Assembly: GCA_025451845.1 (NCBI GenBank)
Contig: JANWJS010000029.1
Coordinates: forward strand, 62,001 to 126,000
Direction: 5' to 3'
DNA: 64,000 nt
DNA from: Steroidobacteraceae bacterium
Lineage (GTDB): Bacteria > Pseudomonadota > Gammaproteobacteria > Steroidobacterales > Steroidobacteraceae
The notes beneath the pieces are model-generated. The model ran no database searches. It worked only from the letters and a program-made list of their open reading frames with translations, and was not told where the DNA came from. Below, piece by piece: positions 7,514 through 17,359 of the stretch (the stretch's first letter is position 1; each line of letters starts with the position of its first letter). The position numbers were made by a program, and so were the translations under genes.

Positions 7514-9790
7514 ATGACGCGAGCCCACCATTTCCTAGGCATTCTTGCGACTGCTTGCAGCCTCCCGCTGCTCTGCGCCACTGCATCCGCGGCGGACCCC
7601 CCGCCGGGGACCGAGCCAGGAGACTCCAACGCGCTGCAGGAGGTCGTCGTTACATCCTCATACAAGGAGCAGAGCGACGACTCCGTGAAGATGGGAGTGC
7701 CCATACGTGACACCCCGTTTTCGATCGACAGCTACACGAACAGTTTCATGACCTCGATCGAGACGCAACAGATAGCCGACCTCTACCGCTACATGACGGG
7801 CCTGCAGAAGGCGGGCATCACCGGCTACAACCTCACCATCCGCGGCTTCTCGACGATCGATTCCGACCGCAATACATTCCTCACCGACGGTCTGCCGGGC
7901 CTCGCGGTGCGATTCGGATCGCCGCCCACGATCGGGGTTGATCACATCGAGCTCGTCAAGGGCGCGGCCTCTCTGCTCTATGGACAGGCAACCCCCGGCG
8001 GCTTCGTCAACATCATCACCAAGAAGCCGCAGGACACGGCCGCGACGGAGATCGAGACGCGCGGTACGTTGAACGCCAGCGACTACTCGCGAGTTCGCGG
8101 CGGCGACGTGGCGTTCGACTCGACCGGCCCCTTGGGTTCCGATCGGGTCCTCTACCGGGTCGTCGGCCAGATCAGCGACGATCGTTACTTCCGTGGCTCC
8201 TCGTATGAGCGCGGCAAGTATCTCGTGCCCATGGTGACCGTGAAGCTCAACGATACGACCACGGCGACCGTTCAGTTCGAATACCGCTCCGTCAGCGCCG
8301 ACTACGAAAACGTGGGACTGCTTGCACCCTACACTCCCACGGCGGCCACCGTAGCTCAGCTTGCGCCAATTCAGACGGTGTATACGGCGCCGGGCACCTC
8401 TCGCGACGAGCGCGGTACGACGACGAGCTTCTTCCTGAAGCACGAATTCGCGAACCGCGGTTCGCTCAACGTGAGCCTGCGCAGCGTGGATCACCACGAC
8501 TACGCCTACGCCTTCGACATAACGGGTTTCGACAAAAAGGATCCGACGTTCAACACGCTCGATCTACGTGCCCGAGGACAATCGAACCAGAGAACCTATA
8601 ACTTCGCTGACGCGAACCTGGTGCTCCCCTTCGACACCGGCTTCCTGCAACACCGGGTCATCGCCGGCATCGACGCCGGCAAGGAGATCGATGATTTTCG
8701 CCGGACCAGGTTCTGCGCGATCAATTCTCCAGGAAAGCCCTTGGCAAACCCTGCCTGCAACATCGGCGCCAACGAGTACACCGTCTCAGTCGACAATCCG
8801 GACTTCAGCGACATTCCGCCCCCCGGGGCTTTCGGTGCCGGCGCCCTCGCCGACAACTACATCGTGTCGCAGACCGTGGCAGGCTACCTCTCAGACCTGG
8901 TGACTCTGAGCTCGCACTGGAAGGCACTGGCGGGCGTGCGCTATTCCAAGGACAAGCTGACGGCCTACGTCAATCGCTATACCGTAGGCGTTCCCCCGGC
9001 TCAGCAGAGGACGAGCACTACGCTGCCGCAGGCCGGCATCATCTACCAGCCGAACGACAACTGGTCGTACTACGCCAGCTATAGCACTTCCTACACCCCG
9101 ATCGACCCCAGCACCCAGGCCCTGACCACCTCGCCGCTCTTCAAGCCCAGCGAGGGTAAAGGCGGGGAGATCGGCGCCAAGGCAGGGTTCCTCCACCACC
9201 GTATCAACGTGACTGGCGCGGTCTTCCTGATCGATCAGACGAACGTGCTGACGCCCTATGCGGGCGGCACCGATGCGCTCTGCCCCACGGGAAGCTGTGA
9301 CATCCAGGTGGGTGCGGCTCGCTCGAAAGGAGCGGAGCTCGAGCTCGATGCCAAGCCCACCGATGCGCTGACCTTCATTGCCGGATATGCGTACACGAAC
9401 GCGGTCGTCACAAAGAGCAGCGCAACCGGGCCGATTGTCGGCGATGCCCTGCCGAATGCCCCTCGCAATGCGCTCCATTTCTGGTCGCGCTATGACGTGC
9501 TGCACGGCGCCCTGCGCGGGTTCGGTGCCGGTCTCGGCCTCTCCTACATCGGCTCGCGGGTCGCGAATACGGGAACGCCTGCCCTACCCGGAGAGTTCAC
9601 CCTGCCCAGTTACGAGGTGGTCGATCTCGGCCTGTACAAGGCGTTCGCCAACGGCCTCGACATGACAGTCAAAATCAACAATCTTTTTGGCAAGACCTAT
9701 TATCAGGACGGTGCGATCACATCGGGCATGGTAAGTGTCGACGCCGGCACGCCGCGTACCGCGGAGCTCTACCTGACGTGGACATTCTGA
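7514..9790 (+). CDS. TonB-dependent siderophore-type outer membrane receptor
   Basis: About 758 residues. A signal peptide (MTRAHHFLGILATACSL, cleavage likely after TASA) is followed by a TonB-box-like segment (LQEVVVTSS). The plug domain contains IRDTPFSIDSYT, the NLTIRGF strand, and the VELVKGAASLLYGQATPGGFVNIITKKP block that is diagnostic of ferri-siderophore receptors. The C-terminal half shows alternating beta-barrel strands and ends in an aromatic residue (LYLTWTF), as outer-membrane insertion requires. The frame is open upstream to 7463, but ATG at 7514 has a strong AGGGGGA site 4 bases before it and starts the signal peptide. The substrate is not known. A tandem PstS-like protein follows after 9 bases, so the two are likely one transcription unit. 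Confidence 0.93.
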   Translation: MTRAHHFLGILATACSLPLLCATASAADPPPGTEPGDSNALQEVVVTSSYKEQSDDSVKMGVPIRDTPFSIDSYTNSFMTSIETQQIADLYRYMTGLQKAGITGYNLTIRGFSTIDSDRNTFLTDGLPGLAVRFGSPPTIGVDHIELVKGAASLLYGQATPGGFVNIITKKPQDTAATEIETRGTLNASDYSRVRGGDVAFDSTGPLGSDRVLYRVVGQISDDRYFRGSSYERGKYLVPMVTVKLNDTTTATVQFEYRSVSADYENVGLLAPYTPTAATVAQLAPIQTVYTAPGTSRDERGTTTSFFLKHEFANRGSLNVSLRSVDHHDYAYAFDITGFDKKDPTFNTLDLRARGQSNQRTYNFADANLVLPFDTGFLQHRVIAGIDAGKEIDDFRRTRFCAINSPGKPLANPACNIGANEYTVSVDNPDFSDIPPPGAFGAGALADNYIVSQTVAGYLSDLVTLSSHWKALAGVRYSKDKLTAYVNRYTVGVPPAQQRTSTTLPQAGIIYQPNDNWSYYASYSTSYTPIDPSTQALTTSPLFKPSEGKGGEIGAKAGFLHHRINVTGAVFLIDQTNVLTPYAGGTDALCPTGSCDIQVGAARSKGAELELDAKPTDALTFIAGYAYTNAVVTKSSATGPIVGDALPNAPRNALHFWSRYDVLHGALRGFGAGLGLSYIGSRVANTGTPALPGEFTLPSYEVVDLGLYKAFANGLDMTVKINNLFGKTYYQDGAITSGMVSVDAGTPRTAELYLTWTF

Positions 9791-9799
9791 GCGCCCGCC

Positions 9800-11725
9800 G
9801 TGCGTAGATCCCCGCAGGCGAAACGGATTTCGCCTGCGGGCCGGGCGCTGGCGGTGGTGGCCTGCGCGCCGCTGTGGCTGACAGGCGGACACGCCGCAGC
9901 GAGGGCGCCGGAGCCCGATGTCGCGGGAGTGCTGCGATGCGCAGGTGGCAGCACCATGCTGCCGCTGGTGGAGAGCTGGGGGCGGCAGTTCCAGGAGCTA
10001 CATCCGCAGGCCGTGGTCCAGGTTGACCGGCGCATCACGCTGGCGAGCGATGGCTTTCGCGAGCTCCTTGCCGGACGAGCTGACCTCGTCGATTGGGTCC
10101 GCGAGCCCTTCCCGGCGGAGGTGAGCGCATTCAGGCGCAAATTCGGTTACGCGCCGCTCGTCATCAACGTCGCGAACGGAAGCTTCGACGCCCGCGGGGG
10201 CACGCACGCCATTGCCATATACGTCAACTCCTCGAACCCGCTGCGGCAGCTCACCGTCGAGCAGCTCGAGCAGATCTTCTCTCAGACGCCTAACCGCGGA
10301 TCGGGAACGTCCGTCAGCACATGGGGCAGCATTGGAATGAAAGGAAGCTGGGCGCGCCGTCCGATTCACACGTACGGCATGGCGCCCTTGCGGTCGAGCG
10401 GCAACCCTCCAGGAATCGTCAACTTCATGGAGATTCACGCCCTACAGGGCGCTCCCTTTCGCAGCGACCTGCGGGTCGAACGTGACAGGCCGGGCGAGAG
10501 CGCACTCCAGGCCATCGTACGTGCGGTTGCGGAGGATCCCGATGGCATTGGCTACAGCGGGTTTGGCTATGCCCTTCCCGGCGTAAAGGTAGTCGCCCTC
10601 GCCGCGCGTCCCGGAGGACCGTATGTTCAGGGCGGCCCGCAACAGGTCGCTGATCGTAGCTATCCCCTCAGTCGCGAGATCTACCTAGGTGTGAACAGCC
10701 GGCCCGGGCGCCCGCTACCACCGCTTGTGAAGGCGTTCATCGAGCTCGCGTTGAGCCCCAAAGGCCAACAGGCCGTCGCGCAAACGCCGGACCACTTCCT
10801 GCCGCTCACGCCGGCCCAAGTGACAGCCTCGCGGTTACAGCTCCTTGGCGGGCGCGCAATCTCGATCGTCGGCTACAACGATATGCAGGAGATGCTCGAA
10901 TCGCTCGACGAGCTCTTCGAGCGCTCGCATCCTGACGTTCACTTCGCACTGACGCTGAAGGGCACCCGTACCGCCCCCGCGGCACTCGCCGCCGGACGCA
11001 GTCTCCTCGCTCCGATGGGAGCGCAATTCCAGCCCGATCAGCTCGCGGCCTACCGGCGAGTGGTCGGATCCGATCCGATCGCGTTCCGCATCGCCCACGA
11101 CTCCCTCGATCCGCGGGCGCGCTCGGGGCCGCTCGTCATCTTCGTTTCCGCCGCCAATCCTCTGTCGGGGCTGACGCTCGCCCAGCTCGAGCAGATTTAC
11201 ACGGCGAGCCATCGTCGGCTGCGATGGGGGCTGTTGGGTCTTTCGGGTCACCTCGCAAGCCGTCCGATCCACTTCTACGGGCTTGCCGCCACAACGCCAC
11301 TCGGGCGCTTCATGCGCCAACATGCGCTCGCCGGCCGGCCCTTCGCGAGACCGTTCATCGGTCTCCCGGAGTCCGCTGAGGTCGTGCGAGAGGTAGGCGA
11401 TGATCCGCTCGGTATCGGTTTTGCGGCTATCAACCATGTGACACCGGCCGTGCGGATAGTGCCGCTCTCGCGCCGAGCAGGAGAGCGTCCCTCCCGAGCC
11501 TCGCGTGCCGACCTCCTCGCCGGCCGCTATCCGCTCGATCGGTATCTTCTGATCTACGTACGGATTCCGCCAAGGGGCCGGCTCGACCCCATGGCGCGTG
11601 AGTATCTGCGCCTCGCCCTCTCGCCCGAAGGGCAACGAGCCATCGCCTCCGGGCACTTGGGCTACCTGCCGCTCAGCGGCGCAGAAGCCGATGCGGAGCG
11701 CGCAAAGCTCGGCGCCCTACCGTGA
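9800..11725 (+). CDS. Tandem PstS-like periplasmic binding protein (two domains)
   Basis: A 641-residue secreted protein containing two consecutive PBP-like folds of the phosphate-binding (PstS) type. The signal peptide is at the N-terminus (LAVVACAPLWLTGGHAAA). Domain 1 (about 45-345) has CAGGSTMLPLVESW, the counterpart of the PstS anion-binding loop, followed by LTVEQLEQIFSQ and the closing LALSPKGQQAVA. Domain 2 (about 350-635) repeats the layout: LTLAQLEQIYTA, GLAATTPLGRFMR, LALSPEGQRAIA. However, its opening loop reads ISIVGYNDMQEM and has lost the Ser/Thr-rich anion loop. PstS is normally a single domain of about 320-350 residues. The GTG start is 9 bases after the TonB receptor stop. 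No pstCAB genes are present, so a role as an ABC transporter component is not supported. Confidence 0.8.
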   Translation: MRRSPQAKRISPAGRALAVVACAPLWLTGGHAAARAPEPDVAGVLRCAGGSTMLPLVESWGRQFQELHPQAVVQVDRRITLASDGFRELLAGRADLVDWVREPFPAEVSAFRRKFGYAPLVINVANGSFDARGGTHAIAIYVNSSNPLRQLTVEQLEQIFSQTPNRGSGTSVSTWGSIGMKGSWARRPIHTYGMAPLRSSGNPPGIVNFMEIHALQGAPFRSDLRVERDRPGESALQAIVRAVAEDPDGIGYSGFGYALPGVKVVALAARPGGPYVQGGPQQVADRSYPLSREIYLGVNSRPGRPLPPLVKAFIELALSPKGQQAVAQTPDHFLPLTPAQVTASRLQLLGGRAISIVGYNDMQEMLESLDELFERSHPDVHFALTLKGTRTAPAALAAGRSLLAPMGAQFQPDQLAAYRRVVGSDPIAFRIAHDSLDPRARSGPLVIFVSAANPLSGLTLAQLEQIYTASHRRLRWGLLGLSGHLASRPIHFYGLAATTPLGRFMRQHALAGRPFARPFIGLPESAEVVREVGDDPLGIGFAAINHVTPAVRIVPLSRRAGERPSRASRADLLAGRYPLDRYLLIYVRIPPRGRLDPMAREYLRLALSPEGQRAIASGHLGYLPLSGAEADAERAKLGALP

Positions 11726-11797
11726 CGTCAGATGGGGCCTGGCGTGTTGAGGAGGCGAAAGATTTCCGGCTGTCGTCGGAATAGACACTTTGTGAAA

Positions 11798-11874
11798 TGG
11801 CGCGCCCGGAGGGATTCGAACCCCCGACCACCTGGTTCGAAGCCAGGTACTCTATCCAACTGAGCTACGGGCGC
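11798..11874 (-). tRNA. tRNA-Arg (anticodon TCG)
   Basis: A 77-base cloverleaf on the minus strand. The acceptor stem GCGCCCG pairs with CGGGCGC, followed by discriminator G and an encoded CCA. The D arm contains AGCTCAGTTGGATAGAGT. The anticodon stem CCTGG/CCAGG encloses the seven-base loop CTTCGAA, giving anticodon TCG (Arg, CGA codons). The T arm holds GGTTCGAATCC. All parts fit the consensus. Confidence 0.97.
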
Positions 11875-11909
11875 GGCGGGACTATTCTATCAGGCCGCGC
11901 CCTGACTGC

Positions 11910-13280
11910 TCAGGTTGCCTGCACCGGCTGGGATTTTGCCCCCAGGAAATAGCCTACCGCCAGCAACCCGAACCACACGGGCGCGACATAGAGCGCCACG
12001 CGAGTGTCCGCTTGCAACGAGAGCATGGCGGTAACGAAGAGCAGGAAGGCGACCACCAGCCAGTTCACCACCGGCGCCCCGGGCATGCGGAAGCTCGCGG
12101 CTGCCACCCGCCCCTCGCTCACGGCGCGTCGGTACCCCAGATGCGCGACCATGATGATGCCCCAGGTCCACAGCGTGCCAATCAGCGACACGCTGGTCAC
12201 CCAGATGAAGACGTGCTTCGGCACGACGTAGTTGAGAAACACTCCGATCAGCATGACCGCCGACGAGACGTGGATGCCCGCCGCCGGCACGCTCTGGCTG
12301 CTCACTGATGCGAAGGCGCGCGGCCCCTGGCCGCGGCAGGCCAGCGAATACAGCATACGGCCAGTGCTGAAAATACCACTGTTGCAGGACGAGGCTGCGG
12401 CGGTAATGACGACGATATTGATGATGGTGGCTGCGGCAGGGATTCCCAGCTTCTGGAAGACGAAGACGAACGGACTCGTGTCCGGACTCAACTGATTCCA
12501 GGGCACCAGTGCCATGATGATGACCAGTGCGCCGATGTAGAAAAGCAGGATGCGGAAAATGATCCCATTGGTGGCTCGCGGCAGCACGACGGCCGGATTC
12601 TCCGCTTCGCCTGCGGTGACCCCGATCAGCTCCACGCCCGAGTAGGCGAACGTTACCATCTGCAGGGTCAACAACACGCCCAACATGCCAAACGGCAGGA
12701 AGCCGCCATGCGTCCAGAGGTTGCTGAAGCTCGCGTGCGCGCCAAAGTCGCCGAAATGAAAGACGATCACCGCGAGTCCGCCCGCGATGAGCGCCAGGAT
12801 GGTCACGATCTTGATCAGAGCGAACCAGAACTCCAGCTCGCCGAACACTCGCACCGCCACGAGGTTGGCGCCATACAGCGCCACGAGCGCCACGAGCGGC
12901 GGCAGCCATTGCGGCACCCAGGGCAGCCAGAAGCGCACGTAGACTCCGATGGCGGTGAGCTCCGCCATCGCCGTCAGCACCCACATGAACCAGTAGGACC
13001 AGCCGGTCACGAACCCGGCGAAGGGCCCGCAGAACTCGTCGGCATAGGTGGCGAAAGAGCCTGCCACGGGCCGGTAGGTCAGCAGCTCCCCGAGCGCGCG
13101 CATGATGAAGAAGATCGCGATGCCGCCGACCACGTAGCCCAGGAGAAGTCCAGGTCCGGCGTTGTGGATCGCCTGCGCCGATCCGAGGAAGAGTCCAACG
13201 CCGATCGTGCCGCCCAAGGCAATGAGCTGGATGTGGCGGTTGCGCAAGTTGCGCGACAGGTGCGACTCGGATTGCGACAT
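11910..13280 (-). CDS. APC-family amino acid permease, CycA/GABA-permease-like
   Basis: A 456-residue inner-membrane transporter with about 12 hydrophobic helices. The N-terminal LRNRHIQLIALGGTIGVGLFLGS motif is the substrate-binding unwound helix of the amino acid transporter (AAT) subfamily. GELEFWFALIKI, FAYSGVELIGVTAGEAENP and SSCNSGIFSTGRMLYSLA follow the order seen in CycA (D-serine/D-alanine/glycine), AnsP and ProY. The overall pattern looks closest to CycA, but the substrate cannot be fixed from sequence alone. The upstream spacer (13281-13516) separates it from the divergent DNA glycosylase gene. The tRNA-Arg gene follows on the same strand 35 bases beyond its stop codon. Confidence 0.88.
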   Translation of the reverse strand: MSQSESHLSRNLRNRHIQLIALGGTIGVGLFLGSAQAIHNAGPGLLLGYVVGGIAIFFIMRALGELLTYRPVAGSFATYADEFCGPFAGFVTGWSYWFMWVLTAMAELTAIGVYVRFWLPWVPQWLPPLVALVALYGANLVAVRVFGELEFWFALIKIVTILALIAGGLAVIVFHFGDFGAHASFSNLWTHGGFLPFGMLGVLLTLQMVTFAYSGVELIGVTAGEAENPAVVLPRATNGIIFRILLFYIGALVIIMALVPWNQLSPDTSPFVFVFQKLGIPAAATIINIVVITAAASSCNSGIFSTGRMLYSLACRGQGPRAFASVSSQSVPAAGIHVSSAVMLIGVFLNYVVPKHVFIWVTSVSLIGTLWTWGIIMVAHLGYRRAVSEGRVAAASFRMPGAPVVNWLVVAFLLFVTAMLSLQADTRVALYVAPVWFGLLAVGYFLGAKSQPVQAT

Positions 13281-13516
13281 GCTGACCCCGCTATCGGCGC
13301 CCGTGGATGGGCGCGCCGGCTGCCTGCGATCTTACCTCGGTGCCCGCCGAGCCGCTGGCAGCCACGGCGCGCACCACACGGCACGCAAGGTTTTCCGGAC
13401 CCCGGCCGCGGCTCGGCCTGCGCATGCTACTCTGCGACCCGCGAGTGGAAGCCGGGCAACAACGATCGGTGCGCGGCCCTTCTCATTGGGATCGTTCCTT
13501 CATCCGTGAGAGATTC

Positions 13517-14158
13517 GTGGCTTCCAAACGAGCTGCCAGCCCCCGCCCGCTCCTCGAAAGACCCCGCTGCGGCTGGGTTCCGGCGGGCGATGAGGAATAC
13601 ATCCGTTATCACGATGAGGAGTGGGGTCGGCCGGTCCGTGAGGACCGCCATCTCTTCGAGATGCTCACCCTCGAGGGCGCGCAGGCAGGATTGTCGTGGT
13701 CCACCATTCTGCGCAAGCGCGCCGCCTACCGGAAGGCTTTCGCAGGCTTCGATCCCGCCAAAGTGGCCCGATTCGATGCGCGCCGCCGTGCCGCGCTGCT
13801 GCAGGATTCCGGCATCGTCCGCAACCGGCTCAAGATCGACTCCACGGTGAGCAACGCCCGAGCTTTTCTCGCGCTGCAGAAGGAGTTCGGCTCCTTTGGC
13901 GGCTATCTCTGGGAGTGGGTCGGCGGTGCGCCCGTGATCAACGGCTGGCAGACCCGCGGCCAAGTGCCTGCCAGCAACGAGCTGAGCGGCCGGATCTCCC
14001 GCGATCTGAAGAAACGAGGCTTTCGTTTCGTCGGCTCGACGATCATCTACGCCTACCTGCAGGCCGTGGGGGTCGTCAACGACCACACCGCGGGATGCTA
14101 CCTTTACCAGGCCTCGCCCGCGGCGGCACGGGTGGCCCGCAAAGCGTCCCGCTCTTAA
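13517..14158 (+). CDS. tag: DNA-3-methyladenine glycosylase I
   Basis: About 213 residues, close to the usual length of TagI, which removes 3-methyladenine from alkylated DNA. Family hallmarks are RCGWVPAGDEEYIRYHDEEWGRP at the start, LFEMLTLEGAQAGLSWSTIL, and VVNDHTAGCYLY near the end. Zinc ligands of TagI (two Cys, two His) are visible as the Cys in RCGW, the His in YHDEEW, and the His and Cys in NDHTAGC. The frame is open upstream to 13307. GTG at 13517 is chosen because it follows a GAGAG site and gives a normal-length protein. The next gene starts 33 bases after the stop. Confidence 0.94.
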   Translation: MASKRAASPRPLLERPRCGWVPAGDEEYIRYHDEEWGRPVREDRHLFEMLTLEGAQAGLSWSTILRKRAAYRKAFAGFDPAKVARFDARRRAALLQDSGIVRNRLKIDSTVSNARAFLALQKEFGSFGGYLWEWVGGAPVINGWQTRGQVPASNELSGRISRDLKKRGFRFVGSTIIYAYLQAVGVVNDHTAGCYLYQASPAAARVARKASRS

Positions 14159-14191
14159 GATAGTCGACCGATCCACCAGGGGAACCCCTCT

Positions 14192-14569
14192 ATGAAATCG
14201 CTCCTAGCCGCGGTAGCCATCGCCGCGACCGTCCTTGCACCCGCGGCATATGCCGATTGCAGCTACCCGCCGGCGCCCGGCCATTTGCCTGACGGCAGCA
14301 CGGCGACCCTACCCGAGATGCTCGCCGCGCAAAAGGTCGTCAACAGCTACAACGAGCAGATGACGGCGTATCTGTCCTGCATCAAGCTCGAGCGCGACAG
14401 TCGCGTGGCCGCTGCCGGCGACAAGCTCACCAAGCAGCAGAAGCAGGAGCTCGAGGCCATCGAGATCCAGAAGAACAACGCCGCGGTCGACCAGCTGCAC
14501 TCGGTGGCCGACGGGTTCAACGCGCAAGTGAAGATCTTCAAGGCCAGGGACAAGAAGTCCGACGATTGA
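14192..14569 (+). CDS. Small secreted/periplasmic protein of unknown function
   Basis: A 125-residue protein with a clear signal peptide (MKSLLAAVAIAATVLAPAAYA, cleavage before DCSYPP). The mature part has two Cys residues (in ADCSYP and YLSCIKLE) that could form a disulfide. The rest is mainly helical and rich in Gln and Lys, ending in a charged KARDKKSDD tail. A GGGG-type site precedes the ATG. No family is recognised. Its stop overlaps the TTG start of moeA, so it may be the first gene of the molybdenum cofactor operon, but nothing in its sequence links it to that pathway. Confidence 0.8.
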   Translation: MKSLLAAVAIAATVLAPAAYADCSYPPAPGHLPDGSTATLPEMLAAQKVVNSYNEQMTAYLSCIKLERDSRVAAAGDKLTKQQKQELEAIEIQKNNAAVDQLHSVADGFNAQVKIFKARDKKSDD

Positions 14570-15771
14570 CCGTGCTGAGTCCCTCCCAGGCGGATGAGCT
14601 CATCGCGCAGCATCTGACGTGTCTGCCGATAGAGTCCCTGCCTCTCGCGCAATGCGCGGGCGCGGTGCTGCGGGAGAACATCTACGCCGAGCGGGACCAG
14701 CCGCCGTTCGACCGCGTGAGCATGGATGGGATCGCGCTCGACAGCCGGAGTGTGCGCAATGGTGCACGCCGGCTGCGCGTCCAGGCGATGCAGGCCGCCG
14801 GCGATCCCCCGCTGACACTGGCTGGACGCGACCATTGCATAGAGGTCATGACCGGCACCGTACTGCCGGCCGGCTGTGACGCCGTGGTACCGGTCGAGCG
14901 AATCACCCTACGCGACGGTGAAGCCGAGCTGGCACCCGACCTGTCGGTGGCGCCGGACCAGAACGTGCACCGGCGAGGCACCGATACGCGCCAGGGCAAT
15001 CTGCTCCTCGCCGCGGGCGTGCGGCTCGGCCCGCCGGAGATCGCCATTGCGGCGGGGGCCGGAATGGCGCGGATCCGGGTGAGCAGTCAGCCGATGCTGG
15101 CCGTCATCTCGACGGGCAACGAGCTCATCGAGCCCGGAGAGGCCATCCTGCCGCACCAGGTCCGCCGCTCGAATGCCTATGCCATCGCGGCAGCGCTGCG
15201 GATACACGGTTTCCAGCGGGTGGCGGACGACCACATAGGCGATGACGCGGCCGAGCTCAAGCGCCGCCTCAAATTCCATCTGGAGACGCACGACGTGCTC
15301 GTGCTGAGCGGCGGTGTCTCCATGGGCAAGCTCGACTTGGTTCCCCGCGTCCTGGAAGAGCTCGGCGTGCATTGCGTATTCCACAAAGTAGCGCAGCGGC
15401 CGGGCAAACCGCTCTGGTTCGGTATCGCCGGCTCCGGCGCCGCCGTCCTGGGTCTGCCCGGGAATCCCGTATCCACGGCCGTGTGCGTCTCCCGCTACGT
15501 CCTGCCCGCGCTCGCCGCGAGCCAGGGCCAGACCCCGGGCCCCCCAGAACGCATGGCCCTCGGGGACCCGGTCACCGTCAATCCGCCTCTCACCCTCTTC
15601 CTGCCGATCCGCATCGAGATTGACGACTGGGGGCGAAGCTGGGCCATGCCGGCACCCACCCATGGATCGGGCGACTTCACGGCATTGGCCGGCACCGATG
15701 GCTTCGTAGAGCTGCCTCCCGGCCCCAATACGTACCCCAGGGGTTTCGTGACCCGCATGCACCGGTGGTAG
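14566..15771 (+). CDS. moeA: Molybdopterin molybdenumtransferase
   Basis: A 401-residue protein that inserts molybdate into adenylylated molybdopterin. MoeA motifs are all present in order: FDRVSMDGIAL, VMTGTVLPAGCDAVVPVE, VISTGNELIEPGE (molybdopterin-binding domain), VLSGGVSMGKLDLVP, and FGLPGNPVST-type GLPGNPVSTAV. The C-terminal domain is beta-rich. The start is uncertain: TTG at 14566 lies 8 bases after an AAGAAG site and overlaps the previous stop, while GTG at 14572 is an alternative. moaA begins 10 bases after the stop, which marks the start of a tightly spaced cofactor operon. Confidence 0.95.
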   Translation: MTVLSPSQADELIAQHLTCLPIESLPLAQCAGAVLRENIYAERDQPPFDRVSMDGIALDSRSVRNGARRLRVQAMQAAGDPPLTLAGRDHCIEVMTGTVLPAGCDAVVPVERITLRDGEAELAPDLSVAPDQNVHRRGTDTRQGNLLLAAGVRLGPPEIAIAAGAGMARIRVSSQPMLAVISTGNELIEPGEAILPHQVRRSNAYAIAAALRIHGFQRVADDHIGDDAAELKRRLKFHLETHDVLVLSGGVSMGKLDLVPRVLEELGVHCVFHKVAQRPGKPLWFGIAGSGAAVLGLPGNPVSTAVCVSRYVLPALAASQGQTPGPPERMALGDPVTVNPPLTLFLPIRIEIDDWGRSWAMPAPTHGSGDFTALAGTDGFVELPPGPNTYPRGFVTRMHRW

Positions 15772-15781
15772 GCTGGATGCC

Positions 15782-16840
15782 ATGCCCCCCTCCCCTGATG
15801 TGGTGATCCCCCTGCCCGGGTCCGGAGGACCGCGCGACCGCCGCGGGCGGCCGCTGCGTGACCTCCGGATCTCGGTCATGGACCGCTGCAACTTCCGCTG
15901 TCCGTACTGCATGCCGCGGGAGACCTTCCACGACCGCTACCGCTTCCTGGGCTCGCAAGAGCGCCTGTCGTTCGACGAGATCGTCCGCCTGGCGCGGCTC
16001 TTCGTGCGCCTCGGCGTGCGCAAGCTGCGTCTCACCGGGGGCGAGCCGCTGCTGCGGCCGGCCCTGCCTGATCTCATTGGCGACCTGACGGCCATCGAGG
16101 GCGTCGACGACGTCGCTCTGACCACCAACGGCGTCCTGCTCGCCAAGTACGCTTTCGAGCTGCGCGCCGCGGGCCTGCAGCGCATCACCGTCAGTCTCGA
16201 CAGCCCCGACCCAGAGGTCTTCCGCCGGATGAGCGGCGGCTTCAACGGCCTCGAGGATGTGCTGTCGGGGATCGAGCACGCGTGCCGTGCGGGTCTCGAG
16301 CCGATCAAGATCAACGCGGTGGTGCAACGGGGAGTCAACGATCATACGGTGCTCGATCTGGTCGAGCGCTTCCGCGGCACGGGTGTGATCGTCCGCTTCA
16401 TCGAGTACATGGACGTCGGCAGTCGCAACGACTGGCGCCCGGACCTGGTGGTGCCTTCCAGGGAGCTGTTGGCACGCATTGGTGACCGCTGGCCGCTGCA
16501 GCCCCTCGGCCGCGACTACCGGGGAGAGGTGGCGGAGCGCTATGCCTTCGCCGACGGCGCCGGCGAAGTGGGTTTCATCTCCTCGGTCACTCAGCCTTTC
16601 TGCGGCGATTGCTCACGCGCGCGTCTGTCATCGGACGGCGTGCTCTATACCTGTCTCTTCGCGACGCATGGAACCAGTCTGCGCGACGCGCTGCGCAGCG
16701 GCGCGAGCGACGACCACCTGCTCGACATCCTGCGGCGCGTCTGGGTGGACCGGACTGACAACTACAGCGAACAGCGGCAGGCGCAGCGGGAATCGGCCGG
16801 CGACGCGCGCAAGGTCGAGATGTTCTACATCGGTGGCTGA
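15782..16840 (+). CDS. moaA: GTP 3',8-cyclase (radical SAM)
   Basis: A 352-residue radical SAM enzyme for the first step of molybdenum cofactor synthesis, converting GTP to 3',8-cH2GTP. The SAM-binding [4Fe-4S] cluster motif is CNFRCPYCM (Cys-x3-Cys-x2-Cys). The second cluster that binds GTP is given by [19 protein letters not shown] (Cys-x2-Cys-x13-Cys). LTGGEPLLR and SLDSPDP are the expected SAM and substrate motifs. The protein ends in Gly-Gly (YIGG), the tail known to be needed for MoaA activity. The stop codon overlaps the start of moaC by one base. Confidence 0.97.
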   Translation: MPPSPDVVIPLPGSGGPRDRRGRPLRDLRISVMDRCNFRCPYCMPRETFHDRYRFLGSQERLSFDEIVRLARLFVRLGVRKLRLTGGEPLLRPALPDLIGDLTAIEGVDDVALTTNGVLLAKYAFELRAAGLQRITVSLDSPDPEVFRRMSGGFNGLEDVLSGIEHACRAGLEPIKINAVVQRGVNDHTVLDLVERFRGTGVIVRFIEYMDVGSRNDWRPDLVVPSRELLARIGDRWPLQPLGRDYRGEVAERYAFADGAGEVGFISSVTQPFCGDCSRARLSSDGVLYTCLFATHGTSLRDALRSGASDDHLLDILRRVWVDRTDNYSEQRQAQRESAGDARKVEMFYIGG

Positions 16841-17328
16841 TGGGGCGCTCCGGACTCTCTCATCTCGACAGCCGCAATCGCCCGACGATGGTGGATGTTG
16901 GCAGTAAGGAAGTCACACATCGCGAAGCCGTCGCGGAGGCGAGGGTCCGCCTGCCCCGCAATGTCGCCGCGGCTCTGCGCGCGAGCGGGCATCGGACCCG
17001 GAAGGGGCCGGTTTTCGACACGGCCATCGTCGCCGGTGTCATGGCCGCGAAACGCACGCACGAGCTCATCCCCTTCTGCCATCCGCTCGGGCTCGAGCAC
17101 TGCTCGGTCGAGATCGAGGACCGTCGCGGCGGCGAAGTCGTGGTGCGGTGCCGGGTAGCGGTGCATCACCGCACGGGTGTGGAAATGGAGGCGTTGACCG
17201 GCGCCACGGTCGCGGCGCTCACGATTTATGATATGTGCAAGGCTCTCTCTCATGACATCGAGATCACGGGCGTCCGCCTGCTCGAGAAAACAGGCGGCAA
17301 ACGCGCCTACAAACGTGCCGCCCGATAG
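16840..17328 (+). CDS. moaC: Cyclic pyranopterin monophosphate synthase
   Basis: A 162-residue enzyme that turns the MoaA product into cyclic pyranopterin monophosphate. Typical features are the opening [20 protein letters not shown], the [29 protein letters not shown] block with the conserved His and Cys, and [23 protein letters not shown] with the catalytic region. The C-terminal LLEKTGGK matches the family. The length is normal. The start overlaps the moaA stop (TGATG), which indicates translational coupling. Confidence 0.97.
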   Translation: MGRSGLSHLDSRNRPTMVDVGSKEVTHREAVAEARVRLPRNVAAALRASGHRTRKGPVFDTAIVAGVMAAKRTHELIPFCHPLGLEHCSVEIEDRRGGEVVVRCRVAVHHRTGVEMEALTGATVAALTIYDMCKALSHDIEITGVRLLEKTGGKRAYKRAAR

Positions 17329-17359
17329 AGATCAGGCGGCGTAAGGTCGGGAATCGCAT

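Noticed and set aside
15772-15781. A molybdenum cofactor riboswitch before moaA
   Set aside because: Only 10 bases separate moeA and moaA, too short for the element, and none was seen before moeA.
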